Shown here: one piece after another, positions 44,960 to 54,938 of the stretch | Layout of the letters: each line of letters begins with the position of its first letter | Numbering within the stretch: the stretch's first letter is position 1 | Origin: Oceaniglobus ichthyenteri | GTDB lineage: Bacteria > Pseudomonadota > Alphaproteobacteria > Rhodobacterales > Rhodobacteraceae | NCBI RefSeq assembly: GCF_003057885.1 | Contig: NZ_QAGK01000007.1 | Location: 62,001-126,000, forward strand | Length of the DNA: 64,000 nucleotides | Direction of reading: 5' to 3' | Position numbers and translations under genes: made by a program | Notes under the pieces: model-generated | The model's input: the letters and a program-made list of their open reading frames with translations, nothing else | Database searches by the model: none | What the model was told of the DNA's origin: nothing

Positions 44960-45576
44960 TTGGGCGCGTGTTGGCCACTTTATTCGGCAATCGCAATGTC
45001 GTGGCGGAAACGGTCGAAGTGTTTCGCGAGAACGCAGAGGGCGCGGCCGAACGGCGTGCCACGCTCAGTGCGGCGGCACTGACGCAATTTGCGGCAGAGT
45101 TTCAGTATTCAAGACAGACCGGATTTGATCGGTTTATGGACGGACTGAACCGGGTGCCGCGACCGGCCTTGGCGTTGGGCACACTGGGGCTGTTTATTGC
45201 CGCGATGGTCGAACCTGTCTGGTTTGCCAGCCGGATGGCGGGCCTGGCGTTGATCCCCGAGCCTCTCTGGTGGTTGTTGGGTGCTGTTGTGTCGTTTTAT
45301 TTTGGTGCGCGCCATCAGGTGAAAGGGCAGGAATTTCAACGCTCTATCGCCACGACCCTGGCGCGAATGCCTGAGGTTGTGAACGGATTGGACGCCTTGG
45401 CCCCGGCCGCCCCAAATTTAAAAAAGGAACCGATGGATGAACCAATCAAGATCGCGCCATCGCCGCATGGCTTACACAACTCGGCGGCGGGCCGAGCATC
45501 CGGAGCCACCATCGCGCCCGCGCGTATCCCCTCGGGAAACGCCGCGCTTGACGCATGGCGCACGCGCCATGGATGA
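44950..45576 (+). CDS. Holin family protein (3TM type)
   Basis: The protein has 208 residues and its start overlaps the endolysin stop by ten bases. Two clear hydrophobic helices lie around residues 56-76 and 86-103 (PALALGTLGLFIAAMVEPVW and LWWLLGAVVSFYFGARH). An amphipathic N-terminal segment and a Pro/Ala-rich C-terminal tail complete it. It would make membrane lesions that release the endolysin. Family call rests on topology plus neighbours. Confidence 0.82.
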   Translation: MGMIGRVLATLFGNRNVVAETVEVFRENAEGAAERRATLSAAALTQFAAEFQYSRQTGFDRFMDGLNRVPRPALALGTLGLFIAAMVEPVWFASRMAGLALIPEPLWWLLGAVVSFYFGARHQVKGQEFQRSIATTLARMPEVVNGLDALAPAAPNLKKEPMDEPIKIAPSPHGLHNSAAGRASGATIAPARIPSGNAALDAWRTRHG

Positions 45577-45775
45577 GATCTGGCGTCAGGCGATCGAGGC
45601 GCGCTTGATCGTTGCCGAAACCCGCAATGCCGTCGAAGAGGTGCATCGGCAGAACGTTGAAAAACGTTTGAGTTCGATCGAGGACACGCTGAAATGGCTT
45701 GTAAGGTTGATTCTGGGCGGGATGATTGCCGCGCTGCTGGGGTTGGTTGTTCAAACGGCGATCCCGAGGTTCTGA
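45569..45775 (+). CDS. Small XhlA-like lysis-associated membrane protein
   Basis: The protein has 68 residues from the ATG at 45569, which overlaps the holin stop. A coiled-coil-like first half (EARLIVAETRNAVEEVHRQN, then VEKRLSSIEDTLKWL) leads into a C-terminal membrane helix (LILGGMIAALLGLVVQTA). The layout matches XhlA-type hemolysin/lysis partners of phage-like cassettes. A longer frame from 45437 overlaps the holin and has no ribosome site. Confidence 0.75.
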   Translation: MDEIWRQAIEARLIVAETRNAVEEVHRQNVEKRLSSIEDTLKWLVRLILGGMIAALLGLVVQTAIPRF

Positions 45776-45911
45776 TCTGACCGGGCCTTCTGCCTTCGCC
45801 CGGCGTTGTGGAAAATTCGGTGGGCGCTGCGTCAATGGGTCCACTACACAATATGCGTGATGGCCCATTGGCCGGATTGGCGCGGGTTCGATAGCCTGCT
45901 AAAGATGGCGC

Positions 45912-47876
45912 ATGATAGTAGAACTCGGACATTTCACCCTTATTCTGGCCCTTATGGTGGCCTGTGTGCAAACTGTCGTGCCATTGATTGGCGCGCACAA
46001 AGGCTGGGGCGGGTGGATGGCCATGGCCGAACCCGCCGCCAAAACTCAGGCACTTCTGATCGCATTTTCATTTGGTGCGCTCACGTATGCCTTTGTTACG
46101 TCAGACTTTTCCTTGCGATTGGTTGTGCAGAATTCGCACACGTTGAAACCGATGCTGTACAAGGTATCCGGCGTTTGGGGCAATCACGAAGGATCGTTAT
46201 TGCTGTGGTGCCTGATTCTTGCGGTGTTCGGGGCATGTGCAGCGTGGTTTGGCGGTGGATTGCCGCCCAGTTTGCGGGCCCGGGTTCTGGCGGTGCAAGG
46301 GTCGGTCGGGGTGGCGTTCCTGGCCTTTACGATCCTGACCTCCAATCCGTTTCTTCGCCTCGAAGTGCCGCCTTTTGACGGGCAGGATCTGAATCCGTTG
46401 TTGCAAGATCCGGGGTTGGCGTTTCATCCGCCGTTTTTGTATCTTGGCTATGTCGGGCTTTCGATGACATTCAGCTTTGCGATTGCCGCATTGCTTGAGG
46501 GGCGCGTTGACGCCGCCTGGGGCCGCTGGGTGCGGCCATGGACATTGGCCGCCTGGTTGTTTTTGACTGTCGGCATCGCGCTGGGGTCATGGTGGGCCTA
46601 TTACGAATTGGGCTGGGGCGGTTTTTGGTTCTGGGATCCGGTTGAAAATGCCAGCTTCATGCCGTGGTTGATTTCGGCCGCGTTGCTTCATTCGGCCATT
46701 GTGGTGGAAAAACGCGAGGCACTGAAGGCTTGGACCATCCTGTTGGCCATTCTGGCTTTTGGATTTTCGCTGATCGGTACGTTTATCGTGCGGTCCGGGC
46801 TTCTTACTTCGGTGCATGCCTTCGCCAATGACCCCGAGCGTGGTGTTTTCATCCTCGCTATTCTGGCGTTCTTCATGGGCGGTGCGTTGATCCTTTATAC
46901 GATGCGCGCTGGCGCGATGGAGGCGAAAGGCGTGTTTTCCAGCGTCAGCCGCGAAAGCGCCTTGGTCGCCAACAACGTGTTGTTAACTGTTTCATGTTTT
47001 GTTGTGTTCGTTGGCACCATGTGGCCTTTGGTGGCTGAAATGTTTTTTGATCGCAAACTTTCGGTCGGGGCCCCGTTTTTCAACGCGGCGTTTAGCCCAT
47101 TCATGGTGGCGCTGGCTGCGATCATGCCGTTTGGGGCGATCATGCCCTGGAAACGCGCCCAGATCAGCAAGGTGGCGCAACCTCTTTGGGGGCCACTGGT
47201 GCTAAGCGTGGCATTGGGCGCCTTGGTCTGGACCATGCAGACCGGCCGCAGTTTTCTTGCGCCGGTCGGGTTGGTTTTGGCATTGTGGGTGACATTCGGC
47301 ATTCTGGCTGATTTGTGGCTGCGCACGGGGCGCGGTGATTTGGGATCGAAAATGCGCCGTTTGTGGCGCTTGCCGCGTGCCGATTGGGGCAAATCAATCG
47401 CGCATTTCGGATTTGGGATAACCATCTTCGGTATCTGCGCGATGACCGCCTGGCAGGTCGAAGACATCCGTGTTGCCAATATCGACGAACCGTTTGATGT
47501 GGCCGGATACACCGTGACCCTTGAAAAGGTAGAGCAGGGGCGCGGGCCGAATTACTTTACCACCATGGCGACGATTTCGTTGGAAAAAGGTGGCCGCACG
47601 ATTGTTCTGACCCCGGAAAAACGGATGTATCCGGTGGCGCGGATGCCCACGACCGAGGCGGCCATCGCCAACGGCATCTGGCGCGATCTTTATGTTGTGA
47701 TCGGTGATCAGCAGGACGGGTCCGGTTGGACCGTCCGCACCTTCGTAAAACCGTTCGCCAACTGGATATGGGCGGGCTGTATCATCATGGCCTTGGGCGG
47801 GATATTCAGCCTGTCAGATCGTCGGCTGCGTGTTGCTGCGGGGGCACGGAAAACACGGGCGGTGCCTGCCGAATGA
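45912..47876 (+). CDS. ccmF: Heme lyase CcmF
   Basis: The protein has 654 residues and about 14-15 membrane helices. The WWD heme-handling domain is GSWWAYYELGWGGFWFWDPVENAS. VWGNHEGSLLLW and LQDPGLAFHPPFLYLGYVG are conserved, with a periplasmic domain before the last helix. It attaches heme from CcmE to apocytochrome c. Its stop overlaps the ccmH start. Confidence 0.97.
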   Translation: MIVELGHFTLILALMVACVQTVVPLIGAHKGWGGWMAMAEPAAKTQALLIAFSFGALTYAFVTSDFSLRLVVQNSHTLKPMLYKVSGVWGNHEGSLLLWCLILAVFGACAAWFGGGLPPSLRARVLAVQGSVGVAFLAFTILTSNPFLRLEVPPFDGQDLNPLLQDPGLAFHPPFLYLGYVGLSMTFSFAIAALLEGRVDAAWGRWVRPWTLAAWLFLTVGIALGSWWAYYELGWGGFWFWDPVENASFMPWLISAALLHSAIVVEKREALKAWTILLAILAFGFSLIGTFIVRSGLLTSVHAFANDPERGVFILAILAFFMGGALILYTMRAGAMEAKGVFSSVSRESALVANNVLLTVSCFVVFVGTMWPLVAEMFFDRKLSVGAPFFNAAFSPFMVALAAIMPFGAIMPWKRAQISKVAQPLWGPLVLSVALGALVWTMQTGRSFLAPVGLVLALWVTFGILADLWLRTGRGDLGSKMRRLWRLPRADWGKSIAHFGFGITIFGICAMTAWQVEDIRVANIDEPFDVAGYTVTLEKVEQGRGPNYFTTMATISLEKGGRTIVLTPEKRMYPVARMPTTEAAIANGIWRDLYVVIGDQQDGSGWTVRTFVKPFANWIWAGCIIMALGGIFSLSDRRLRVAAGARKTRAVPAE

Positions 47877-48316
47877 GATGGATTGTTCTGATACTGTGTC
47901 TTTTGGCCGCGCCCGTGGGCGCGGTTGAGCCCGACGAAATTCTGGCAGATCCGGTTCTTGAGCAGCGGGCGCGCGACTTGTCCAAAGGCTTGCGCTGTCT
48001 GGTCTGCCGCAACGAACATATCGACGCGAGCGATGCGACCCTGGCGCGCGATCTGCGCCTGCTGGTGCGGGAACGATTGGTTGCCGGTGACACTGACGAA
48101 CAGGTGGTCAGTTATATCGTTGAACGCTACGGCGAATTTGTTTTACTGAATCCCCCTGCAAAGGGATCAACGCTCATCCTGTGGTTGGCCGGGCCGGGGA
48201 TGCTGGTGCTTGCCGGTGGGATTGCGTTTGTGTATCTGCGCGGTCGGCGACCCGGTGCCATCACGGCGCTGAGCGGTGAAGAGCAGGCTGAGCTCGACAA
48301 GATTATGCGCCAATAA
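47873..48316 (+). CDS. ccmH: Cytochrome c maturation protein CcmH (thioredoxin-like reductant)
   Basis: The protein has 147 residues. A signal peptide (MRWIVLILCLLAAPVGA) precedes GLRCLVCRNEHIDASDATLA, the LRCxxC redox motif (Gln replaced by Arg after the second Cys), and one membrane helix lies near residue 105. It keeps apocytochrome CxxCH reduced. Coupled to ccmF by ATGA overlap. Confidence 0.95.
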   Translation: MRWIVLILCLLAAPVGAVEPDEILADPVLEQRARDLSKGLRCLVCRNEHIDASDATLARDLRLLVRERLVAGDTDEQVVSYIVERYGEFVLLNPPAKGSTLILWLAGPGMLVLAGGIAFVYLRGRRPGAITALSGEEQAELDKIMRQ

Positions 48317-48385
48317 CCCTTCGTTTCGCTTTTATATGGCGCGGGAATCGCCCATGTTCAGGCGAATGCCACCGAAGGATTTCTC

Positions 48386-49162
48386 ATGCATTATCAAACG
48401 ATCCGCCTGTCCATTCATGAAAACATGGCCGTGCTGACCTTGCGTCGGCCCGATGTGATGAACGCACTCTCAACCCAGATGCGCGCCGAAATCCTTCATG
48501 CGGTGCGCGCGGCTTCTGAACAGGCGCGGGTGCTTGTGATTACGGGGCAGGGGCGCGCATTTTGTTCCGGGCAGGATTTGGGTGACGGCGGCAACGCTGC
48601 AAATCTGGATCTGGAGCGTATCCTGCGCGATGAATACATGCCGATGCTCAAGGCGATATATGACTGCCCGATCCCGACAATCGCCGCGGTCAACGGCGCC
48701 GCAGCGGGGGCAGGGGCCAATTTGGCATTGGCCTGTGACGTTGTGATTGCAACGCAAAGTGCTGTGTTCTTACAGGCATTCACCCGGATCGGGTTGATTC
48801 CCGACGCTGGTGGCACCTATTGGCTGCCGCGTCAGATGGGGGCCGCGAAAGCCATGGGCGCCGCGCTCTTTGCTGAACCAATCACTGCGCAGCAAGCTTC
48901 GGATTGGGGGATGATCTGGGAGGCGATCGCAGACGAGGATTTCACCGAGCATTGGCAAAAACGCGCCCGGAAACTGGCCGACGGGCCCACATTGGCATAT
49001 CGCAATGTCAAAAAATCGCTTCGCGAAACCTATGACCATACGCTTGATGAACAGCTTGCGATCGAGGCGCAGCTGCAAGGCGACTGTGGCCAAAGCTTTG
49101 ATTTCAAAGAGGGCGTTTTGGCGTTTTTGGAAAAACGGCCCGCAAAATTCGAAGGGCGCTGA
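48386..49162 (+). CDS. Enoyl-CoA hydratase/isomerase family protein (PaaG-like)
   Basis: The protein has 258 residues. The oxyanion-hole segments are RAFCSGQDLGDGG and NGAAAGAGANLALACD. DAGGTYWLPRQMGAAKAM resembles PaaG-type 1,2-epoxyphenylacetyl-CoA isomerase, where the hydratase Glu is replaced by Asp (IPDAGGT). A link to aromatic catabolism with the indolepyruvate oxidoreductase upstream is possible but unproven. AAGGA precedes the ATG. Confidence 0.88.
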   Translation: MHYQTIRLSIHENMAVLTLRRPDVMNALSTQMRAEILHAVRAASEQARVLVITGQGRAFCSGQDLGDGGNAANLDLERILRDEYMPMLKAIYDCPIPTIAAVNGAAAGAGANLALACDVVIATQSAVFLQAFTRIGLIPDAGGTYWLPRQMGAAKAMGAALFAEPITAQQASDWGMIWEAIADEDFTEHWQKRARKLADGPTLAYRNVKKSLRETYDHTLDEQLAIEAQLQGDCGQSFDFKEGVLAFLEKRPAKFEGR

Positions 49163-49203
49163 TAAAAATTTCCAGCGCGGTTTGGCCAAAACACATTGGC
49201 CGC

Positions 49204-49236
49204 GATCTGCGCAACCAAAACAAGGTTGCGCAGATC
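49204..49236. terminator. Bidirectional terminator between enoyl-CoA hydratase and gltA
   Basis: Perfect 13-base stem GATCTGCGCAACC / GGTTGCGCAGATC with a seven-base A-rich loop, between convergent genes. Confidence 0.8.
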
Positions 49237-49250
49237 CGTTTCAAAGCCGC

Positions 49251-50546
49251 TTAGCGGTTTTCAACATCGATATAATCGCGCTCGGTCATGCCTTGGTACA
49301 ACTGACGGGGACGCCCAATTTTTAGTTGCGGATCAGAAATCTGTTCTTTCCACTGCGAAATCCATCCCACAGTCCGCGCCAATGCGAAAATGGGCGTGAA
49401 CATCGATGTCGGAAAACCCATCGCTTCGAGAATGATTCCGGAATAGAAATCGACGTTGGGGAACAATTTCTTTTCCGCGAAATACGGATCGTTCAGCGCC
49501 TGTTTTTCCAGCTCTTTCGCGACCTGAAGCTTGGGATTGTCGCCAATGCCCAACAGCTCCAACACCTCATCGGCTGATTGTTTCATCACTTTGGCGCGGG
49601 GGTCAAAGTTTTTGTAAACCCGGTGGCCGAACCCCATCAGACGGAAGGGATCATTCTTGTCCTTGGCGCGGGCGATGAATTCAGGAATACGCTCAACCGT
49701 GCCGATTTCTTCCAGCATTTCGAGGCACGCTTGATTGGCGCCGCCGTGGGCCGGGCCCCATAGGCACGCAATACCCGCCGCAATACAGGCGAACGGATTC
49801 GCGCCCGAGGACGACGCCAAGCGCACGGTCGACGTTGACGCATTCTGCTCATGATCGGCGTGCAGCGTGAAAATTCGGTCCATCGCGCGGGAAAGAATCG
49901 GATTCACCTGATAATCTTCGGCCGGGACGGAAAAACACATGCGCAAGAAGTTCGACGCATAGTCCAGATCATTGCGTGGATAAACAAAGGGTTGCCCAAT
50001 GGTATATTTATAGGCCCAGGCGGCAATCGTCGGCATCTTTGCAATCAGGCGAATCGAGGCAACTTCGCGCTGCCAAGGATCGGTGATGTCGGTGCTGTCG
50101 TGATAAAACGCCGACATCGCGCCAACCACACCCACCATAACGGCCATTGGGTGTGCATCGCGGCGGAACCCACGGAAGAAAAACGCCATCTGTTCGTGCA
50201 ACATGGTATGCTGCGTGACGCGATGTTCGAAATCTTCCAGTTGGTCGGCCGTGGGCAATTCACCATACAGAAGCAAATAGCACACTTCCAGAAAATGGGA
50301 TTTTTCTGCAAGTTGGTCGATTGGATAGCCGCGGTGCAGCAAAATGCCCGCGTCGCCATCGATATAGGTGATTTCGCTGTCACACGCTGCGGTCGAGGTG
50401 AAGCCAGGATCATAGGTAAAGACATTCGCCTGACCGTAAAGCTTGCGAATATCGACCACATCGGGGCCCACGGTGGGCGTGTGAATCGGCAATTCATAAG
50501 TCTGACCATCGATGGTCAGGCTGGCAGTTTTCGAGGCTTCAGCCAT
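49251..50546 (-). CDS. gltA: Citrate synthase
   Basis: The protein has 431 residues from the ATG at 50546 (GGAAGGA upstream); the frame to 50618 is not needed. Catalytic blocks are [35 protein letters not shown] and [14 protein letters not shown], typical of the type II NADH-sensitive citrate synthases. First TCA-cycle step. Upstream on the same strand lies the second gltX. Confidence 0.97.
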   Translation of the reverse strand: MAEASKTASLTIDGQTYELPIHTPTVGPDVVDIRKLYGQANVFTYDPGFTSTAACDSEITYIDGDAGILLHRGYPIDQLAEKSHFLEVCYLLLYGELPTADQLEDFEHRVTQHTMLHEQMAFFFRGFRRDAHPMAVMVGVVGAMSAFYHDSTDITDPWQREVASIRLIAKMPTIAAWAYKYTIGQPFVYPRNDLDYASNFLRMCFSVPAEDYQVNPILSRAMDRIFTLHADHEQNASTSTVRLASSSGANPFACIAAGIACLWGPAHGGANQACLEMLEEIGTVERIPEFIARAKDKNDPFRLMGFGHRVYKNFDPRAKVMKQSADEVLELLGIGDNPKLQVAKELEKQALNDPYFAEKKLFPNVDFYSGIILEAMGFPTSMFTPIFALARTVGWISQWKEQISDPQLKIGRPRQLYQGMTERDYIDVENR

Positions 50547-50648
50547 CGCGGTTCCTTCCATATCGGAGGACCGCGCCAATGCGTGGCCCTTTGATTCATT
50601 GGGGTTTACCCCTGTCACCGCCCCGGTAATACCCGGGCGAAGACCAGT

Positions 50649-52064
50649 TCAAGCACTTACATCCTTCAGCCGGGCAAGCGTTTCGTCGCGCCCAAGAACA
50701 AGCATCATATCAAACACACTGGGGGTCGCGGTGCGACCAGCAAGAGCGGCACGCAGCGGTGCCGCGATCTTGCCCAATCCGATGTCATTGGCCTCAGCCA
50801 CCGTGGTGGCTGCGGCTTCCAGACTGTCCCGCGACCAATTAGCATTTAGCAGGTGCGGCGTCAAATCTTTCAGCATACCACGGGATACTGGATCGAGGGC
50901 CTTTGCCGCTTTTTCATCTGCGATGACCGGCCGTTCGATCAGACAGAACCGTGCTTTTTCAAGAAGTTCGCCATAGGATTTTGCCCGCTCCTTGATAAAT
51001 GGCATCGCAGCCATCAACGCTGCATACTGACCTTCGGTCAATGTCGGCTGACCGGCAGCGGCAAGATACCCCTGAACGCCCTTTAACACTGCGCCATCTT
51101 CTGTGGCCGCAATATGCAGCCCGGTCAGGTGGGCAAGTTTCTTGAAATCCAGCCGCGCGGGCGCCTTGCCGATCCCGTCAAGATCAAACCATGATATTGC
51201 CTGATCATCGGTGAAAAACTCATCATCACCGTGCGACCAGCCAAGGCGCGCCAGATAATTCCGCATCGCAGTGTCAGGGTATCCCAGGGCCTGATATTCA
51301 TGCACCCCAAGGGCGCCGTGCCGCTTGCTCAATTTCTTGCCATCCTCACCATGGATCAATGGTATGTGCGCCCAAACCGGCACCTCCCATCCCATGGCCT
51401 CATATACCATCATCTGTCGCGCTGCGTTGTTCAAGTGGTCATCGCCGCGGATCACATGGGTCACGCCCATATCGTGATCATCAACCACCACTGCCAACAT
51501 ATAGGTGGGCGTACCATCAGAACGTAAACAAATCATATCATCCAGTTGGGTATTCTGAATCGTAACATCCCCCTGTACACGGTCGCGAATCACAGTGGCG
51601 CCTGTTTTGGGGGCTTTCACACGAATCGCATAGGGCGCGTTGGGGTGGTCAGCGGGGTCAGAATCGCGCCAAGGTGAGTGAAACAGCGTGGAGCGGCCTT
51701 CGGCCTGGGCCTGTTCGCGAAATGCCGCAATCTCATCTTGTGTTGAAAAACATTTGTATGCCGTGCCCTTGGCCAACATTTCGTGGGCGACTGCCGCGTG
51801 TCGGGCGGCGTTCGCCGATTGGCTGACAACGTCGCCATCCCAATCCAGGCCCATCCACCTGAGCCCGGTCAGAATCGCCTCGGTCGCCTCTGGGGTCGAG
51901 CGGGCGTGATCGGTATCTTCGATTCGCAACAGGAATTTCCCGCCCCGTCCCCGCGCATATAACCAGTTGAACAATGCCGTGCGCGCGCCGCCGATATGCA
52001 AAAAACCGGTGGGCGAGGGGGCAAAACGGGTGACAACAGGGCTTTGGGCCGCGGGCGTGGACAT
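50649..52064 (-). CDS. gltX: Glutamate-tRNA ligase, second (canonical) copy
   Basis: The protein has 471 residues from the ATG at 52064. HIGH motif [34 protein letters not shown] and a canonical [11 protein letters not shown]. It matches the standard discriminating-length GluRS and so differs from the 439-residue copy at 18624-19943. Same strand as gltA, with about 100 bases between. Confidence 0.96.
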   Translation of the reverse strand: MSTPAAQSPVVTRFAPSPTGFLHIGGARTALFNWLYARGRGGKFLLRIEDTDHARSTPEATEAILTGLRWMGLDWDGDVVSQSANAARHAAVAHEMLAKGTAYKCFSTQDEIAAFREQAQAEGRSTLFHSPWRDSDPADHPNAPYAIRVKAPKTGATVIRDRVQGDVTIQNTQLDDMICLRSDGTPTYMLAVVVDDHDMGVTHVIRGDDHLNNAARQMMVYEAMGWEVPVWAHIPLIHGEDGKKLSKRHGALGVHEYQALGYPDTAMRNYLARLGWSHGDDEFFTDDQAISWFDLDGIGKAPARLDFKKLAHLTGLHIAATEDGAVLKGVQGYLAAAGQPTLTEGQYAALMAAMPFIKERAKSYGELLEKARFCLIERPVIADEKAAKALDPVSRGMLKDLTPHLLNANWSRDSLEAAATTVAEANDIGLGKIAAPLRAALAGRTATPSVFDMMLVLGRDETLARLKDVSA

Positions 52065-52140
52065 GCGCGTTAACCTTTTGGAAACCAAGTGGGGAATAGA
52101 ATTGGGCATGGTTTAGTGAAATAATCCAAGGAGAACAAGG

Positions 52141-54180
52141 GTGACGCCGGTCGTGGAGTGGGTGAACACCGTGATCGACCGACAGCGTGGGGCGTTGTTT
52201 CCTTGGGTTCCGGTGTGCATGGGCATCGGGATCGGGGTTTACTTTTCGCTCATGCGCGAACCTGATTTGCGCATCTGGGGCGCGATTGTTGTCTGCGCAT
52301 TGCTTTTGGGGGGCGTTGCATTCCGGCACGGCGTAACCACCCGCCCGATCGCACTTGCGCTGTTTCTCGTTCTTGTCGGGTTTCTGATGGCCGGTGTGCG
52401 CACATATCTGGTGGCTGAGGCGCAATTGACCTTTCGATATTATGGTCCGGTTGAAGGGCGGATCGTGGCGATTGACCGCTCTGGCAGTGATCGTGTGCGA
52501 TTGACCCTCGATCATGTGGTGCTTGAAGATATGCGCCCCGAACGTGTGCCTTTTCGGGTGCGGATATCGCTGCAACCCGATGTCGTTGGCACGGTTCCGA
52601 TTCCGGGAAAACGGGTTGCCATCACGGCGCATTTGTCGCCCCCCGGTGGCCCGGTTGAACCCGGCGGTTTTGATTTTCAACGCATGGCGTGGTTCAAACG
52701 TATCGGTGCGGTCGGATATGCGCGTACGCCGCTCATCGCGTTGGCGCCCGCATCCACCACTCCAAACGTCGCCCGTTGGCGCACCGCAATCGCCCGCGAG
52801 GTGCGCGCGAAACTTCCCGGCGAGGCGGGCGCCTTTGCCGTCGCGATTACCACCGGCGATAGATCAGGCATGGCGCGCAGCACACTCACCGCACTGCGCG
52901 AAAGCAACCTGGCGCATTTGTTGGCCATTTCCGGGCTGCATATGGGATTATTGACGACGTTTGTGTTTGGAGTCCTGCGAACACTGATGGTGCTGATCCC
53001 CGCAGTCGCCCTGGGCTGGCCCGTGAAAAAGATCGCGGCGGGCGGCGCTTTGATGGCGGGGGCGGTCTATCTTGCGCTTTCGGGGGGGAATGTGGCCACA
53101 CAACGGGCCTTTATCATGGTCAGCGTGATCTTGGTTGCGGTGATACTTGATCGCCGCGCTCTGACATTGCGCGCGGTGGCGGTCGCGGCGATGATCGTTC
53201 TGATACTGCGCCCGGAAAGTTTAACCGAGCCGGGGTTTCAGATGTCTTTCGCTGCCACGATCGCTTTGGTGGCGGTGTTTCGTGTGGTGCGTGATTTCCA
53301 ATCAGAGCGTATTCCCCGTTGGGCAAAACCTGTATTTGCCACTGTAATTTCATCGGCTGTCGCCGGTGCCGCCACAGCCCCGGTTGCGGCTGCACATTTC
53401 AACATGCTGGCGCATTACGGGCTGTTGGCCAATCTGTTGTCGGTGCCGTTGATGGGCCTGATCGTGATGCCCGGCGCGGTGTTGGCGGCCTGTCTGGCGC
53501 CCTTTGGCCTGCACGGGATCGGTTTGGCGATCATGGAACCGCCAATCAGATGGATCATGGCCGTTGCCCATTGGACTGCGGCGCAAGATGGTGCCGTGGG
53601 CCGGGTCGTCTCTCCGGGGCCGTGGGTAATTCCCATGTTCGCCATGGGGATGTTATGGCTTGTGCTATGGCGTGGGCGGGTGCGGTTTGCGGGGGTTTTG
53701 CCCGCTATCTGCGCATTTGCCCTTTGGTCTGTTGCGCAACGGCCCGCTGTTTTGATTTCTCCGTCAGGTGGATTGATTGGGGTCATGCAAAATGGCGTGC
53801 GGGTGCTGAACAAACCAAAAGGCGAAGGATTTGCCGCAGTCAGTTGGTTGGAAAATGACGGCGATACCCCGGATCAAGCCAAAGCTGCGGCGCGGTCAGG
53901 GACAAACAAACCAATTCTGACCTTCACTGTCGGCGAACAAAAGATCGCATATCTTGCGGGGCGAGGGGCGGCCGACCGGATCGCCGAAGGCTGCGCGATT
54001 GCCGATACAGTGATTCTGGCTGCCGTTTCGGAAAGGCCCACGCCCACTGGTTGCACGCTATGGGACCGTGAAAAACTGAACACCGCGGGGGGTATTTCGC
54101 TTACCCCCGGCGCTGGTGGCTTTCATTCGGTCAGCGCGCGCACTGTTGCCGGCGTGCGGCCCTGGAACAGAGATCAGTAA
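52141..54180 (+). CDS. comEC: ComEC/Rec2 family DNA-uptake channel protein
   Basis: The protein has 679 residues from a GTG at 52141 (AAGGAG upstream). An N-terminal DUF4131 region precedes the Competence domain ([34 protein letters not shown]) with about ten helices. The C-terminal 150 residues occupy the place of the beta-lactamase-like domain but lack any HxHxDH metal motif, so nuclease activity is unlikely. It would move single-stranded DNA across the inner membrane. It is convergent with lexA, overlapping by seven bases. Confidence 0.92.
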   Translation: MTPVVEWVNTVIDRQRGALFPWVPVCMGIGIGVYFSLMREPDLRIWGAIVVCALLLGGVAFRHGVTTRPIALALFLVLVGFLMAGVRTYLVAEAQLTFRYYGPVEGRIVAIDRSGSDRVRLTLDHVVLEDMRPERVPFRVRISLQPDVVGTVPIPGKRVAITAHLSPPGGPVEPGGFDFQRMAWFKRIGAVGYARTPLIALAPASTTPNVARWRTAIAREVRAKLPGEAGAFAVAITTGDRSGMARSTLTALRESNLAHLLAISGLHMGLLTTFVFGVLRTLMVLIPAVALGWPVKKIAAGGALMAGAVYLALSGGNVATQRAFIMVSVILVAVILDRRALTLRAVAVAAMIVLILRPESLTEPGFQMSFAATIALVAVFRVVRDFQSERIPRWAKPVFATVISSAVAGAATAPVAAAHFNMLAHYGLLANLLSVPLMGLIVMPGAVLAACLAPFGLHGIGLAIMEPPIRWIMAVAHWTAAQDGAVGRVVSPGPWVIPMFAMGMLWLVLWRGRVRFAGVLPAICAFALWSVAQRPAVLISPSGGLIGVMQNGVRVLNKPKGEGFAAVSWLENDGDTPDQAKAAARSGTNKPILTFTVGEQKIAYLAGRGAADRIAEGCAIADTVILAAVSERPTPTGCTLWDREKLNTAGGISLTPGAGGFHSVSARTVAGVRPWNRDQ

Positions 54181-54857
54181 GTGCGGATCAAGCCAACCAG
54201 CCGACCTTGAACCTTTACCTGATCTTCACTGAATACACGCGTTTCATAAGCTGCGTTCGCTGCTTCCAGTGCAATGGACCGGCCATGTCGGCGAAACCGT
54301 TTCAATGTTGCCTCATGCCCTTCGACCAAGGCAACAACGATATCGCCGTTATCGGCGGCTTGCCCTTCCCGAATGACCACGACATCGCCATCGTTGATCC
54401 CCGCATCAATCATCGAGTCGCCTTTGACCTCAAGCGCGTAATGGTTTTCCTTACCCGACAGCATTGCGCCGGGTACGGCAACGCGGTGGGATTCGTGTTG
54501 CAACGCCTCAATCGGGACACCGGCGGCAATTTTACCCATGACCGGAAGCTCAACAGCGGCGGCTGTTACATCAATCGCGCCGGAAACGCGGCTGGTTTTA
54601 TCGCCTTCAATGATGCGGGGCTTGAACCCGGCCTTATCCAATGCGTCAGGCAATTTTACGATCTCAAGCGCGCGGGCACGATGGGCCAGACGGCGGATGA
54701 AACCACGTTCTTCAAGGGCTGTAATCAATCGATGAATGCCCGACTTGGAGCGCAGATCGAGCGCTTCTTTCATTTCATCGAAAGAGGGGGGAACACCGTC
54801 ACGTTGAACACGTTTGTTAATGAAATCCAGCAATTCCAATTGTTTACGTGTCAGCAT
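54174..54857 (-). CDS. lexA: SOS repressor LexA
   Basis: The protein has 227 residues from the ATG at 54857 ([12 protein letters not shown]); an ATG three codons earlier (54866) is possible. The winged-HTH domain is residues 1-70. The self-cleavage Ala-Gly is in [11 protein letters not shown], the Ser in [11 protein letters not shown] and the Lys in [11 protein letters not shown]. It represses DNA-damage genes until RecA filaments trigger cleavage. Three GTTC blocks upstream imply autoregulation. Confidence 0.97.
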   Translation of the reverse strand: MLTRKQLELLDFINKRVQRDGVPPSFDEMKEALDLRSKSGIHRLITALEERGFIRRLAHRARALEIVKLPDALDKAGFKPRIIEGDKTSRVSGAIDVTAAAVELPVMGKIAAGVPIEALQHESHRVAVPGAMLSGKENHYALEVKGDSMIDAGINDGDVVVIREGQAADNGDIVVALVEGHEATLKRFRRHGRSIALEAANAAYETRVFSEDQVKVQGRLVGLIRTY

Positions 54858-54888
54858 AGTGCCCATCCCATTCTATAAACTCAAGAGC

Positions 54889-54928
54889 GTTCACCCCATG
54901 TTCTATGGGTGTTCCCGCTTTGTGTCAA
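54889..54928 (-). promoter_or_regulatory. lexA promoter with two overlapping SOS boxes
   Basis: On the plus strand GTTC occurs at 54889, 54900 and 54911, each pair separated by seven bases, giving two overlapping GTTC-N7-GTTC boxes (the alphaproteobacterial LexA site). On the minus strand TTGACA (54928-54923), a 17-base spacer and TAGAAC (54905-54900) form a promoter whose -10 and spacer lie within the boxes. Confidence 0.92.
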
Positions 54929-54938
54929 GAATTATTGC

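Noticed and set aside
44348-45775. Prophage
   Set aside because: Only lysis-type genes are present; no integrase, terminase, capsid or tail genes in the window.
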